DNA from: Burkholderia territorii
GTDB lineage: Bacteria; Pseudomonadota; Gammaproteobacteria; Burkholderiales; Burkholderiaceae
Assembly (NCBI RefSeq): GCF_902833055.1
Contig: NZ_CADFEJ010000005.1
Location: forward strand, 310,001 to 374,000
DNA: 64,000 bases
Direction: 5' to 3'
Below are positions 43,197 through 52,499 of the stretch, piece after piece. How positions within the stretch are numbered: position 1 is the first letter of the stretch; each line of letters begins with the position of its first letter. A model generated the notes under the pieces. It saw only the letters and a list, made by a program, of their open reading frames with translations, searched no databases and was not told the DNA's origin. Position numbers and translations under genes: made by a program.

Positions 43197-44948
43197 ATGC
43201 CGAACAACTCGCCCTATCACCGAACGCTGTGGCGCGCGAGACGCTACCGGGCCATGATGCTGGCGGCGTGTCTGGCCGTGCTGCTCGTTCTGGTCGCGTT
43301 TGCGCGCGACACGACGTTCCGCGTCGGTGCCGTGAGCCTGTGCGTGATTCTGCTGATGTATGTGCTGACCGCCTACATGCGGCGTCTCGAACACGCGAAC
43401 CGGGCAATGCGCACGAGCGAGCAGCACTGGCGCACGGTGTTCGAGAACGCACCGGTCGGAATCCTGGTGCTGCGTGCGCACGACCGCTATCTGATGGCGA
43501 ACCCCGCGTTTCAGCAGATGGTTGGCTACAGCGATCGCGAACTGTCCGAGCGACGCGCATCGGATATCACGCACCCCGACGATCGCGCCCTCACGCAGGC
43601 GCACATCGATCAGCTGGTGCGCGGCCAGGATCGCGTCAGATTTCAAAAGCGTTACGTGCACCGAGACGGCCGCGTCGTATGGACCGACATGAGCGTCGCG
43701 CGCGTGTTTTCGGCTCATCAGCCGGCCGACACGGATGCGGAAGACCTGATCATCGCAACCGTCGAGGACATCACGCAACGCCTGGCCGATGAAGAAGCGC
43801 GACACGGCCTGGAGCGCCAACTCCGTCAGTCGCAGAAGCTCGAAGCGCTCGGCACCTTCGCCGGCGGCGTCGCGCACGACTTCAACAACATCCTCGCCGC
43901 GATCCTCGGCTTCGGCGATCGCGCACTCGCCGGCGTCGCACCCGCCACGCCCACGCACCGCGACATCGAGCAGGTGCTGAAGGCGGGAGAACGGGCACGG
44001 CTGCTGGTCGAGCGCATCCTGACATTCAGCCGCAGCGGCCCGACCGCGAGGGAGCCGGTGGACGTGGGCGCCGTTGTCGAGGAAACGGTGGAACTCGTGC
44101 GCGCGACGCTACCGCCGCACGTCGCGCTGGACGTCCGTATCAGCGTGCGCGATGCGTACGTGCTGGGCGACGCCACGCATCTGCATCAGGTCGTGATGAA
44201 CCTCTGCGGTAACGCGATCCATGCGATGCGTGCCGGCGGCACGCTGCGCATCGAACTTGACGTCGTCAGCGTCGAGACGCCGCGCTCGCTGTCGCACGGC
44301 GCGCTGCGCGCCGCCCGCTTTCTGCGGCTCACGGTCGCGGACGACGGTTGCGGCATTCCGGCCGAGATACTGGAGCGCATCTTCAACCCGTTCTTCACGA
44401 CGCGCCCCGCGGGCGAGGGGACCGGACTCGGCCTGTCGCTCGTCGACGGCATCGTCCGCGAACACGGGGGCGCCGTCGACGTGCACTCCGCGCCGGGGGA
44501 AGGTGCGCGTTTCGCCGTCTATCTCCCCGCCGCGGACGCGCGCCCGGCGCCGCGTGTCACAGGGAACCCGCCGCCTCGCGGGAACGGGCAGGTGGTGCTG
44601 GTGATCGACGACGAAGAGACGCTCGTGCGCCTCGCGGAAGACGCGCTGGCCGATCTCGGGTACGAGCCGGTCGGATTCTCGTCGAGCGAGGCCGCATGGG
44701 ATGCGCTGAACGCCGATCCGGGCCGCTTCGATGTCGTCGTGACCGACCATACGATGCCGAATTTGACCGGCCTCCAGCTCGCGGCACGCATCGCCGACCG
44801 GCGCGCGGATCTGCCGGTGATTCTCTGCAGCGGCTTCAGCACGGCCTCGCTCGAGCGTGAAGCCCGCGCGCTCGGTGTGCGCATGGTGCTGCGCAAGCCG
44901 CTGAAGTCGCGCGACCTCGCCGACGCGCTCGCCCGCGTGCTGCGCTGA
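43197..44948 (+). CDS. hybrid sensor histidine kinase (TM-PAS-HisKA-HATPase-REC)
   Basis: A 583-residue membrane kinase. Two transmembrane helices (residues about 18-60) without a large periplasmic loop; a PAS/PAC sensor at 68-195 (WRTVFENAPVGILVLRAHDR); HisKA with H227 (FAGGVAHDFNNILAAILGFG), the type shared with NtrB/hybrid kinases; HATPase about 285-435 (FFTTRPAGEGTGLGLSLVDG); and a C-terminal receiver with D517 (VVVTDHTMPN). A separate Hpt would normally carry a relay; none is nearby, so the receiver may instead self-modulate. It probably works with the response regulator at 42301. Redox or quinone sensing via PAS is only inference. Confidence 0.9.
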   Translation: MPNNSPYHRTLWRARRYRAMMLAACLAVLLVLVAFARDTTFRVGAVSLCVILLMYVLTAYMRRLEHANRAMRTSEQHWRTVFENAPVGILVLRAHDRYLMANPAFQQMVGYSDRELSERRASDITHPDDRALTQAHIDQLVRGQDRVRFQKRYVHRDGRVVWTDMSVARVFSAHQPADTDAEDLIIATVEDITQRLADEEARHGLERQLRQSQKLEALGTFAGGVAHDFNNILAAILGFGDRALAGVAPATPTHRDIEQVLKAGERARLLVERILTFSRSGPTAREPVDVGAVVEETVELVRATLPPHVALDVRISVRDAYVLGDATHLHQVVMNLCGNAIHAMRAGGTLRIELDVVSVETPRSLSHGALRAARFLRLTVADDGCGIPAEILERIFNPFFTTRPAGEGTGLGLSLVDGIVREHGGAVDVHSAPGEGARFAVYLPAADARPAPRVTGNPPPRGNGQVVLVIDDEETLVRLAEDALADLGYEPVGFSSSEAAWDALNADPGRFDVVVTDHTMPNLTGLQLAARIADRRADLPVILCSGFSTASLEREARALGVRMVLRKPLKSRDLADALARVLR

Positions 44949-45075
44949 CGTCGCGACCGGGCCGGCGGGCGCCGCGTTCGTTTCAAATGTAACGCAGCCG
45001 CCGCAATCTGCAACGCACAAGCAACACCCCGCGCCGACACTCCATCGCAATGCAATCTCGCAATGGAGCGTTCGC

Positions 45076-46491
45076 ATGGAAGCAACGGCCCTCCTGTTGT
45101 CGCGAATCCAGTTCGCGGCCACGGTCTCCTTTCACATCATCTTCCCGTCTTTCACGATCGGCCTCGCGGCGTGGCTCGCGGTACTCGAGGCGATGTCCAT
45201 CGCGACGGGCAACCGCGTATATCGCCGGGTGTTCGAGTTCTGGCTGAAGATTTTCGGCGTCGCGTTCGGTATGGGCGTGGTCTCGGGCATCGTGATGGCG
45301 TTCCAGTTCGGCACGAACTGGAGCGAGCTGTCGCGCGCGAGCGGCCCGATCCAGGGGCCGCTGCTTACTTACGAATCGTTTACGGCTTTCGCGCTCGAGG
45401 CGACGTTCTTTGGCGTGATGCTGCTGGGGCGCGCGCGTGTGCGGCCGTGGTTCTATCTGACGTCGTGCATCCTTGTCGCGGCCGGCACGACGATGTCGGC
45501 CTTCTGGATCCTCGTGAACAACTCGTGGATGCAGCATCCGGTCGGATACGTCGTACAAAACGGCATATTCGTACCGACCGACTGGGCAGCGATCATCTTC
45601 AATCATGTCGTGTGGGTGCGCTTCCCGCACATGCTGCTGGGTGCGTACCTGACGACCGCGTTCTGCGTGGCTGCCGTCGGCGCGGCCTATCTGCTGAAGG
45701 GCCGCTACCGGGTCGAAGCCACGATCATGGTCCGGATGTCCGTTACCCTCGCCGCCGCGCTCGTCCCGCTGCAGATCCTGTTCGGCCACCTGACCGGCGA
45801 CTATCTGCACGACGACCAGCCGGCCAAGTTCGCGGCGGTCGAGGGTCGATGGACCGACGAGCAGCCGGCCGCCGAGGTGATTTTCGCGATTCCGGACGCC
45901 ACGCACGAGCGTAATCGCTTCGAATGGAAAGTACCGGTGCTCGGCAGTCTGATTGCGTCGGGCACGGTGGATTCGCGCGAAGTCGGCCTCACCGACTTTG
46001 CCGCCGCCGACCGGCCGCCGGTGCTGATTCCATTCTTCGCCTTCCGCGTGATGGCCGGCTGCGGGCTGATCATGCTGGCGCTTGCATGGGCGGGCACCGT
46101 CGCGGCACGACGCGGCCGGCTCGAACGACGGCGCTGGCTGCTCTGGCCGCTCGCATGCAGCTTTCCGCTCGGCTTCATCGCGATCCTGGCCGGATGGTTC
46201 ACGGCCGAAGTCGGGCGCCAGCCCTGGGCCGTCTGGGGCGTGCTGCGCACCGCGGACGCGCTCACGCCCGGGCTGACCGCACACTTCGCGGCCGCGACGC
46301 TCGCGCTGTTCGTCGCCCTGTACGCATTCATTTTCTGCTTCGGCGTGTACTACATCGTGCGGATCGTTCGGCGTGGCCTCGTGATCGGCAACGTGCTGAC
46401 CGTCTGGAACGGTCACGTCATCCAGCAAACGCATACGCCCGCCGCGCTGCCGGTGCACGCGCCGCGCCGCGACGTCCTCAAGATTCGATAA
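45076..46491 (+). CDS. cioA: cyanide-insensitive-type bd quinol oxidase subunit I
   Basis: A 471-residue inner membrane subunit that binds haems b558/b595/d and oxidises quinol, reducing O2 to water. H20 (TVSFHIIFPSFTIGLAAW) is the b595/d-side ligand region, and the WVRFPHMLLGAY histidine lies near 190. GRQPWAVWGVLRTADA near 380 is a signature of the family. It is shorter than E. coli CydA (about 520) and lacks the long Q-loop insert, as in CioA. GGAG lies before the ATG. Subunit II follows at 11 bp. Confidence 0.9.
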   Translation: MEATALLLSRIQFAATVSFHIIFPSFTIGLAAWLAVLEAMSIATGNRVYRRVFEFWLKIFGVAFGMGVVSGIVMAFQFGTNWSELSRASGPIQGPLLTYESFTAFALEATFFGVMLLGRARVRPWFYLTSCILVAAGTTMSAFWILVNNSWMQHPVGYVVQNGIFVPTDWAAIIFNHVVWVRFPHMLLGAYLTTAFCVAAVGAAYLLKGRYRVEATIMVRMSVTLAAALVPLQILFGHLTGDYLHDDQPAKFAAVEGRWTDEQPAAEVIFAIPDATHERNRFEWKVPVLGSLIASGTVDSREVGLTDFAAADRPPVLIPFFAFRVMAGCGLIMLALAWAGTVAARRGRLERRRWLLWPLACSFPLGFIAILAGWFTAEVGRQPWAVWGVLRTADALTPGLTAHFAAATLALFVALYAFIFCFGVYYIVRIVRRGLVIGNVLTVWNGHVIQQTHTPAALPVHAPRRDVLKIR

Positions 46492-46502
46492 GGAGAACTT
46501 CG

Positions 46503-47483
46503 ATGATGAACTGGTTCTGGTTCGTCGAGCTCGCGTTCGCGCTCGTCGCTTACCTGATGCTCGACGGATTCGACCTCGGCGTCGGCATGCTGACGGCTTG
46601 CGCCGGCGATGCGCGCGACGAGATGATCGCGTCGATCGCACCGGTGTGGGACGGCAACGGCACGTGGCTCGTCATCGCCGGCACGATCCTGTTCGGCGCG
46701 TTTCCGTCGGTGTATGCGATCGTGCTGCCGGCGCTGTACGCACCGCTCGGCCTGATGCTCGCCGGATTGATCATGCGCGGCGTCGCGATCGAATTTCGCC
46801 ACAAGGCGGTGCGCTCGCGCCGCCTCTGGGATGTGCTGCTGTTCGTCGGCTCGCTGCTTGCCAGCGTGATGCAGGGCGTGTGCGTGGGCACCTACGCGCA
46901 AGGGCTGCCGGTCGACCACCTGCGCTACGCGGGCACCGGTTTCGAATGGTGTTCGCCGTTCCCGCTGTGGTGCGGCGTGAGCCTCGCGCTCGGCTATGCG
47001 CTGCTCGGCGCCGGATGGCTGGTGTTGAAAGGGCAACGCGCATCGCAGCGCATCGGCCGCGACGCGATCACCCGGCTCGCGCCGATCACCGCACTGTTCG
47101 TGCTGTCCATTCTCGCGTCGACGCTGCTGACCGAGACGACCGTCGAAACGCGCTGGCTGCTGCATCCGCTGCTGTTCGTGCTGCCCGTCGCCGCGTGCGT
47201 GACGTTCCTTTACGTGCCCGCCGCGGCACGACGCGACGGCGCATCGGCCTATCTGTTCGCCGCGGCGGGATGCATCGCGATGGTGCTGATGCTCGCCGCA
47301 TCGTATCTGCCGTTCATCGTGCCGTTCGACCTGACGCTCGATGCGGCCGCCGCGCCGCGCGCGAGCGAGACGTTCATGTTCTGGGGAGCCGGCCTGTTCG
47401 TCATGCCGTTCATCGTGTTCTACACCTGCGTCGCGTACTCGGTGTTCCGCGGCAAGGTGTCGAACGATCACGCATACCACTGA
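46503..47483 (+). CDS. cioB: cyanide-insensitive-type bd quinol oxidase subunit II
   Basis: A 326-residue polytopic protein with the typical CydB/CioB start (WFWFVELAFALVAYLMLDGF DLGVGML split as two segments) and the APVWDGNGTWLVIAGTILFG segment. AAGGAGA precedes the ATG at 46503, and a second ATG follows immediately (46506). It pairs with subunit I as the second half of the oxidase. The gap to lutA is only 39 bp with GAGGAA as ribosome site, suggesting one transcript with the lactate genes. Confidence 0.9.
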   Translation: MMNWFWFVELAFALVAYLMLDGFDLGVGMLTACAGDARDEMIASIAPVWDGNGTWLVIAGTILFGAFPSVYAIVLPALYAPLGLMLAGLIMRGVAIEFRHKAVRSRRLWDVLLFVGSLLASVMQGVCVGTYAQGLPVDHLRYAGTGFEWCSPFPLWCGVSLALGYALLGAGWLVLKGQRASQRIGRDAITRLAPITALFVLSILASTLLTETTVETRWLLHPLLFVLPVAACVTFLYVPAAARRDGASAYLFAAAGCIAMVLMLAASYLPFIVPFDLTLDAAAAPRASETFMFWGAGLFVMPFIVFYTCVAYSVFRGKVSNDHAYH

Positions 47484-47522
47484 CGCTTTCGCTTCCAGCG
47501 TTCAATTCAACCGAGGAATCCC

Positions 47523-48266
47523 ATGAAAGTCGCCCTTTTCATTCCGTGTTTCATCGACGCGTTCTACCCGGACGTCGGGATCGCCACGCTGCAGTTGCTC
47601 GAGCGTCTCGGCTGCGACGTCGACTATCCGCTCGACCAGACCTGTTGCGGCCAGCCGATGGGCAACAGCGGCTGCGAAAAGCAGGCCGCCGCAACCGAGA
47701 ACCTGTTCGTCAGGAACTTCACCGGCTACGACTATATCGTCGCGCCCAGCGGCAGCTGCGTGCACCACGTGCGTGACCACCTGACCGCGGCCGACCAGAC
47801 GCGCGATGCCGTCGCCGTGCGCAAGAACACGTACGAGCTCGTCGAATTCCTGCACGACGTGCTGCGCGTGCGCGAATTTCCATGGGCCGAATTCCCGCAC
47901 AAGGTGGGCCTGCACAACAGCTGCGGCACATTGCGCGGATTGCGGACCGCGAAGATGTCCGAGATCGACGAGCCGTTCTTCTCGAAGCCGCTGACACTGC
48001 TCAAGGGCGTCAAGGGCATCGAGTTCATCCAGCCCGATCGACCCGACGAATGCTGCGGCTTCGGCGGCACGTTCTGCGTATCGGAGGAACCGGTTTCCGC
48101 GCGCATGGGCGCCGACAAGGTGCGCGACCACAAGCGCAACGGTGCGGAGTACATCGTATCGGCCGATTCATCGTGCCTGATGCATCAGAAAGGCTGCTCG
48201 GATCGTCTTGGACTCGGACTGAAATTCATCCATATCGCACAAATCCTGAATGGAGCACGAGCATGA
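47523..48266 (+). CDS. lutA: L-lactate oxidation iron-sulfur protein LutA
   Basis: A 247-residue protein of the LutA/LldE/YkgE family with two CCG domains. Cysteine motifs typical of CCG proteins are seen at FIPCFIDAFYP, DQTCCGQPMGNSGC, SGSCVHHV, HNSCGTLRG, DECCGFGGTFC and SADSSCLMHQ; they bind iron-sulfur clusters. It transfers electrons from lactate in the LutABC complex. The start overlaps nothing upstream; the stop overlaps the ATG of lutB (ATGA). Confidence 0.92.
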   Translation: MKVALFIPCFIDAFYPDVGIATLQLLERLGCDVDYPLDQTCCGQPMGNSGCEKQAAATENLFVRNFTGYDYIVAPSGSCVHHVRDHLTAADQTRDAVAVRKNTYELVEFLHDVLRVREFPWAEFPHKVGLHNSCGTLRGLRTAKMSEIDEPFFSKPLTLLKGVKGIEFIQPDRPDECCGFGGTFCVSEEPVSARMGADKVRDHKRNGAEYIVSADSSCLMHQKGCSDRLGLGLKFIHIAQILNGARA

Positions 48267-49636
48267 AACGCGTAGACCACGTCGGCGCATCCGCGAAATT
48301 CATCGCCGACGAAAAGCACATCCAGTTCCATGACAAGCGCCTCTGGGAGCTGCGCACGTCGCGGGATACCGAGGTGCACGGCATCCCCGAATGGGAGGAA
48401 TTGCGCACGCTTGCATCCGCGATCAAGGAGCACACGCTCACGCATTTGCCCGAGTATCTCGAGGAATTCGAGCGCAACGCGACCGCCAACGGGGTGATCG
48501 TTCACTGGGCGAAGGATGCCGCCGAACACAACCGGATCGTGTACGACATCCTAGAGCGCCGTAACGCGAAGCTGCTCGTGAAGAGCAAGTCGATGCTGAC
48601 CGAGGAATGCGAAATGCGCCCGTACCTGGAGGAGCGCGGCATTACCGTCGTCGAAACCGACCTCGGCGAGCAAATTCAGCAACTCGATGACGAGCTCCCT
48701 TCTCACATCGTCGTGCCTGCCGTACACAAGCTCGCCACCGACGTCGCGAAGATCTTCTCGGAGAAGATCGGCACCGACCCGAACGAGAGCAACATCCCGA
48801 AACTGGCCGAAGCGCAGCGCAACGCCACGCGCCCGTTGATCCTGAATGCGGACGCCGGCATGACCGGATGCAACTTCGCGGTAGCGGAAACGGGTGGCAT
48901 CACGGTGTGCACGAACGAAGGCAATGCGGACTTGAGCGCCAACGTCCCGCCATTGCACATCGCGTCGATCGGCATCGAGAAACTGATTCCGAAGCTCGAG
49001 CATCTGGGCGTGTTCATCCGGATGTTGTCGCGCAATGCGATCGGCTCGCCGATCACGCAGTACACGTCGCACTTCCGCGGCCCGAAGAAAGGCGGCGAAA
49101 TGCATTTCGTGCTCGTCGACAACGGCCGCTCCGAGCGGCTCGGCATGGACGACTTCTGGTACTCGCTGAAGTGCATCCGCTGCGGCGCGTGCATGAATAC
49201 GTGCCCCGTCTATCGCCGCAGCAGCGGCCTGAGCTACGGCGGCGTGTACTCCGGCCCGATCGGCGCGATCATCAACCCGACCTTCAACCTGCGCAAGTAC
49301 AGCTCACTGCCGTTCGCGTCCACGATGAACGGCAGCTGTACCAGCGTATGCCCGGTAAAGATCAATATCCACGAGCAGATCTACAAGTGGCGCCAGATCG
49401 TCGCGGAAAAGCATGAACTGCCGTTCGTCAAGCAGGAGGCGATGAAAGTCGCCGGGCAGGTGCTGTCACGGCCGGCGCTGTACCGCGCGGCCGTCAAGAC
49501 GGCCGGCACCGCGGTATCGGTACTGCCGCGCGCCGTACTCTACAACCCACTCAACGTGTGGGGCAAGCATCGCGAAGTGCCCGATGCGCCCGAGCAGACT
49601 TTCCGTGACTGGTATCTGAAGAGGAACAAGAAATGA
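48263..49636 (+). CDS. lutB: L-lactate oxidation iron-sulfur protein LutB
   Basis: A 457-residue member of the LutB/LldF/YkgF family. The N-terminal LUD domain spans about 60-290 (LLVKSKSMLTEECEMRPYLE, GMTGCNFAVAETGGITVCTN), followed by a bacterial ferredoxin module, CIRCGACMNTCPVYRR near 310-325 and GSCTSVCPVKINIHEQIY near 355-372, which carry two 4Fe4S clusters. It acts with LutA and LutC in cytoplasmic lactate dehydrogenation. Both ends overlap neighbours by four bases, so the three are tightly coupled. Confidence 0.93.
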   Translation: MKRVDHVGASAKFIADEKHIQFHDKRLWELRTSRDTEVHGIPEWEELRTLASAIKEHTLTHLPEYLEEFERNATANGVIVHWAKDAAEHNRIVYDILERRNAKLLVKSKSMLTEECEMRPYLEERGITVVETDLGEQIQQLDDELPSHIVVPAVHKLATDVAKIFSEKIGTDPNESNIPKLAEAQRNATRPLILNADAGMTGCNFAVAETGGITVCTNEGNADLSANVPPLHIASIGIEKLIPKLEHLGVFIRMLSRNAIGSPITQYTSHFRGPKKGGEMHFVLVDNGRSERLGMDDFWYSLKCIRCGACMNTCPVYRRSSGLSYGGVYSGPIGAIINPTFNLRKYSSLPFASTMNGSCTSVCPVKINIHEQIYKWRQIVAEKHELPFVKQEAMKVAGQVLSRPALYRAAVKTAGTAVSVLPRAVLYNPLNVWGKHREVPDAPEQTFRDWYLKRNKK

Positions 49637-50232
49637 GCAGCCGAGACCTGATTCTTTCCCGTTTGCGCGACGTGCGTCCCACGCCCCGGCCGCTGCCCGA
49701 CGTGCCGCTGTTCGATACGGTTCTGCCGCCCGCCGTCGATACGTTCCGCGCATCGCTCGCGCGACTCGGCGGCACGTGGTGCGCGATGCCCGAAAACACG
49801 TCGCTCGATGCATTCGTCCGCTCACGGTTTCCCGGCGCATCCGTGTTCTGCTCGGCCACGCCCGAATTCGACGGCAACCGCGACCTCGCGACGATCGACG
49901 ATCCGCGCGCGCTGAACGACGTCGACGTCGGCATCGTGCGCCCGGCGTTCGCCGTCGCGGAAACCGGCTCGATCTGGCTCAGCGAGGCGCAATACGGCGT
50001 CAACGCGCTCGGTTATCTGTCGCAACACCTGGTCGCCCTGCTCGACCCCGCGGACATCGTCGGCAACCTGCACCACGCGTATCACCGCAGCGAGTTCTTC
50101 GCGGCCAATTACGCCGTGTTGATGAGCGGGCCGTCGGCGACTGCCGACATCGAGGGCGTGCTGGTGCGCGGCGCGCAGGGTATCCGCTCGCTCACCGTTA
50201 TCCCGTTGCCGAGGCCCGTCGGCGATCGTTGA
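49633..50232 (+). CDS. lutC: L-lactate oxidation protein LutC (LUD domain)
   Basis: A 199-residue LUD-fold protein (LutC/YkgG). Conserved stretches are DVGIVRPAFAVAETGSIWLS and the QHLVALLDPADIV helix near 140, then MSGPSATADIEGVLVRGAQG, close to the family's C-terminal pattern. It is the third subunit of the lactate oxidation system. The ATG overlaps the stop of lutB. The stop is 14 bp before the next gene, whose ribosome site GCAGGAG lies in that gap. Confidence 0.9.
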   Translation: MSSRDLILSRLRDVRPTPRPLPDVPLFDTVLPPAVDTFRASLARLGGTWCAMPENTSLDAFVRSRFPGASVFCSATPEFDGNRDLATIDDPRALNDVDVGIVRPAFAVAETGSIWLSEAQYGVNALGYLSQHLVALLDPADIVGNLHHAYHRSEFFAANYAVLMSGPSATADIEGVLVRGAQGIRSLTVIPLPRPVGDR

Positions 50233-50246
50233 CGCAGGAGCATCCG

Positions 50247-52268
50247 ATGAGTGCCATCAAGCGCATCCGAGACTCGGCTATCCGCGTGGTACGCGACGGG
50301 CGGCATCACCTGCCGCTGCCCACGGCTCTGAAGGCCGGACTGGTGTGTGCGGCGCCCGCGCTGCTCGCCGCCACGCTGCACGCGCCGCTGCTGTGCTGGG
50401 CGGCGATTGCCGCGTTCTGGACCTGCCTCGCCGACGAGCCGTCGGAATCGATCCGCGAGCGTGCGCTCGCGGGCGTGCTGTTCGGACTGGTCGGCGCGCT
50501 TGCGTCCGCCGCCGCGACAGCCGTGGCGGATCTCGCCTGGCTCGCGATCGCCCTGACCGGCATTGCCGTCTATATCGGCGGCCTCGCCCGGCTGGGCGGC
50601 GCAACGATCGGCACGCGCGGCCTGCTGCTTGCCACCGCGTGCGCGGTGTCGGCCGCGTTTCCCGCACATCCGTGGCCGGCGCCGGCCGAGTATGCAGCAA
50701 GCTTCGCGGCCGGCAGCCTGTGGGCGGTCGCATGCCTCGTCGGCCTCTGGCACGAAACCCCTGCGACCCGCGCACGCCGGGCGGCGTTCGCCTATCTGTA
50801 CGCGGCGGGATCGTTCGTGCGTGCGCTGGTGCCGGTCGCGCACGATGCGCGGCACGCGAGCGGCCCGAACCGCGCGGCACTGCGAACGCGCCTCGATGCG
50901 CTGGTTCGCGCGGCACGGAGCCACCCGGACGATGTCGGCGCCGCCGTGACGGCATGGCAGCGAGGCGGCGAACGCTCGATCGCACTGCTTGCGAGCCTCG
51001 ATAGCTTGATGCGCAATCGGCCGACCGACAGCGGCGCCGCAGCCGCGCTGCTGGTTCCGTCACTGCATCGGCTCATCGCGTTGATCGACGCGCACGCCGA
51101 CGCCGTGCTTGCGCGGCCGGATGCTTGCGCCGCCGTCACGCGGCTGCGCAACCGGCTGGCTGCGGATCTGCGCGGCGCGACGCTGCGAGCGGAAGGCGCG
51201 GCGCTGGCCGAACCGGCGCGGACGTGGCTGCAATCGTGTCTGGCGCTCGTGATGGCATTCACGGATATCGGCGGCACGGATGGCGTCAATCGACGCCCGA
51301 CACCGCCGCAGCAAACGCGACGGCACGAGCCGTTCGGCGCGATCGCGACCGCGACAGGCTCGGCGCTGATGGAAATCCGCGCAAACGGACGCATCGCGCG
51401 CTATGCGCTGCGCCTGTCCGTGGCGGCCATGCTCTCGGCCATACTGGTGCGCGCGTTCGACGTCCAACAGGGTTACTGGATGGTGCTGACGACGTTGTTC
51501 GTCGCGCAGCCGACCGTGCCGCACACGCTCAGGACGTCGGCCCTGAGGGTACTCGGCACGATCCTGGGCGCGATTCTCGCATCAGCGGTCGCGCTCGTAT
51601 GTCATAACCCGGTGGTTCTCGCGCTGGCCATCGTGCCGCTTGCGACGGGCACGTTTTCCGCGAGGCCGCTCGACTACGTGTCGTACATCTTGTTCCTGAC
51701 GCCGCATTTCATCCTGGTCGCGTATCTCGGTGCACCGATCGCATCGCCGTGGCTCCTTGCCGGCATGCGGGTCGCGAACAGCATCGCGGGCGCGCTCGTT
51801 GCGCTCGGCGTCAGCGTGCTCGCGTGGCCCGATTGGGAGCGCGGGCGGCTCGACGCCGTATCGAGCAGTGCGATTGCGGCCGTCACGGAATACATCGAAC
51901 TCGTCCGTACGTTCGTCACGACGCGCGGCATCGACGAAGATGCGCTCATCGCGACAAGGCGGCGCGCGTGCACAGCGACCGACGAACTCGACGCGCTGTT
52001 GACGGCCATGCGCGTTGAGACCGTCTTGAAGCGACGGTGCCATACCGGCGATGCGCGCGAGCTGGTTCGTCACCTGCGCGATGCAATCGGCGCAGCCGCG
52101 CCACTTGAATGCCTTGCGCCCGACTTGACCGGCGCTCGGCGGGCATGGTTCGCGATTGGCGCACATCCAGGCGACCCGCGACGGAATTTTGTAACCGATC
52201 AGGCAGTGCGTCTGATGTCGACGTTATCGGAATCCAGCCTGGCTCGACGGGCCGTTACGGGAGGCTGA
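50247..52268 (+). CDS. FUSC-family membrane protein (aromatic acid exporter type)
   Basis: A 673-residue protein with two membrane blocks of several helices each (about 25-175 and 390-530) joined and followed by cytoplasmic helical regions, the layout of FUSC/YccS/AaeB proteins. The second block has YWMVLTTLFVAQPTVPHTLR and ALRVLGTILGAILASAVAL, the typical FUSC signature. Such proteins export aromatic carboxylic acids or form fusaric-acid resistance pumps. It follows lutC by 14 bp and is probably the last gene of the cio-lut transcript, so export of a carboxylate linked to lactate use is conceivable. Confidence 0.85.
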   Translation: MSAIKRIRDSAIRVVRDGRHHLPLPTALKAGLVCAAPALLAATLHAPLLCWAAIAAFWTCLADEPSESIRERALAGVLFGLVGALASAAATAVADLAWLAIALTGIAVYIGGLARLGGATIGTRGLLLATACAVSAAFPAHPWPAPAEYAASFAAGSLWAVACLVGLWHETPATRARRAAFAYLYAAGSFVRALVPVAHDARHASGPNRAALRTRLDALVRAARSHPDDVGAAVTAWQRGGERSIALLASLDSLMRNRPTDSGAAAALLVPSLHRLIALIDAHADAVLARPDACAAVTRLRNRLAADLRGATLRAEGAALAEPARTWLQSCLALVMAFTDIGGTDGVNRRPTPPQQTRRHEPFGAIATATGSALMEIRANGRIARYALRLSVAAMLSAILVRAFDVQQGYWMVLTTLFVAQPTVPHTLRTSALRVLGTILGAILASAVALVCHNPVVLALAIVPLATGTFSARPLDYVSYILFLTPHFILVAYLGAPIASPWLLAGMRVANSIAGALVALGVSVLAWPDWERGRLDAVSSSAIAAVTEYIELVRTFVTTRGIDEDALIATRRRACTATDELDALLTAMRVETVLKRRCHTGDARELVRHLRDAIGAAAPLECLAPDLTGARRAWFAIGAHPGDPRRNFVTDQAVRLMSTLSESSLARRAVTGG

Positions 52269-52499
52269 TAGCGATGCGGACCATCGGGCCGGCGCCGGTT
52301 GTAGAAATGCGTGTCGTGGCATCAGGCAAGCGTGCGCCCATCGCACCGACGTATCGTGATCCGAGCGTTGCGGCAACCTGGAGCCGACGCGGCAAGGCCC
52401 GCCATGCCAGCGCGCAATGCCGATCGGCGCGCTGGCGCGGCAGTATGGTCGGGGCGCCGCGATGCTGACGGCCACCTTGGCCGAGCTGCTGTCGCCGGC

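Noticed and set aside
52269-52499. A possible gene fragment between the FUSC and membrane protein genes
   Set aside because: Short frames such as LARQYGRGAAMLTATLAELL look helix-like but match no family I can name, and no start signal is present.
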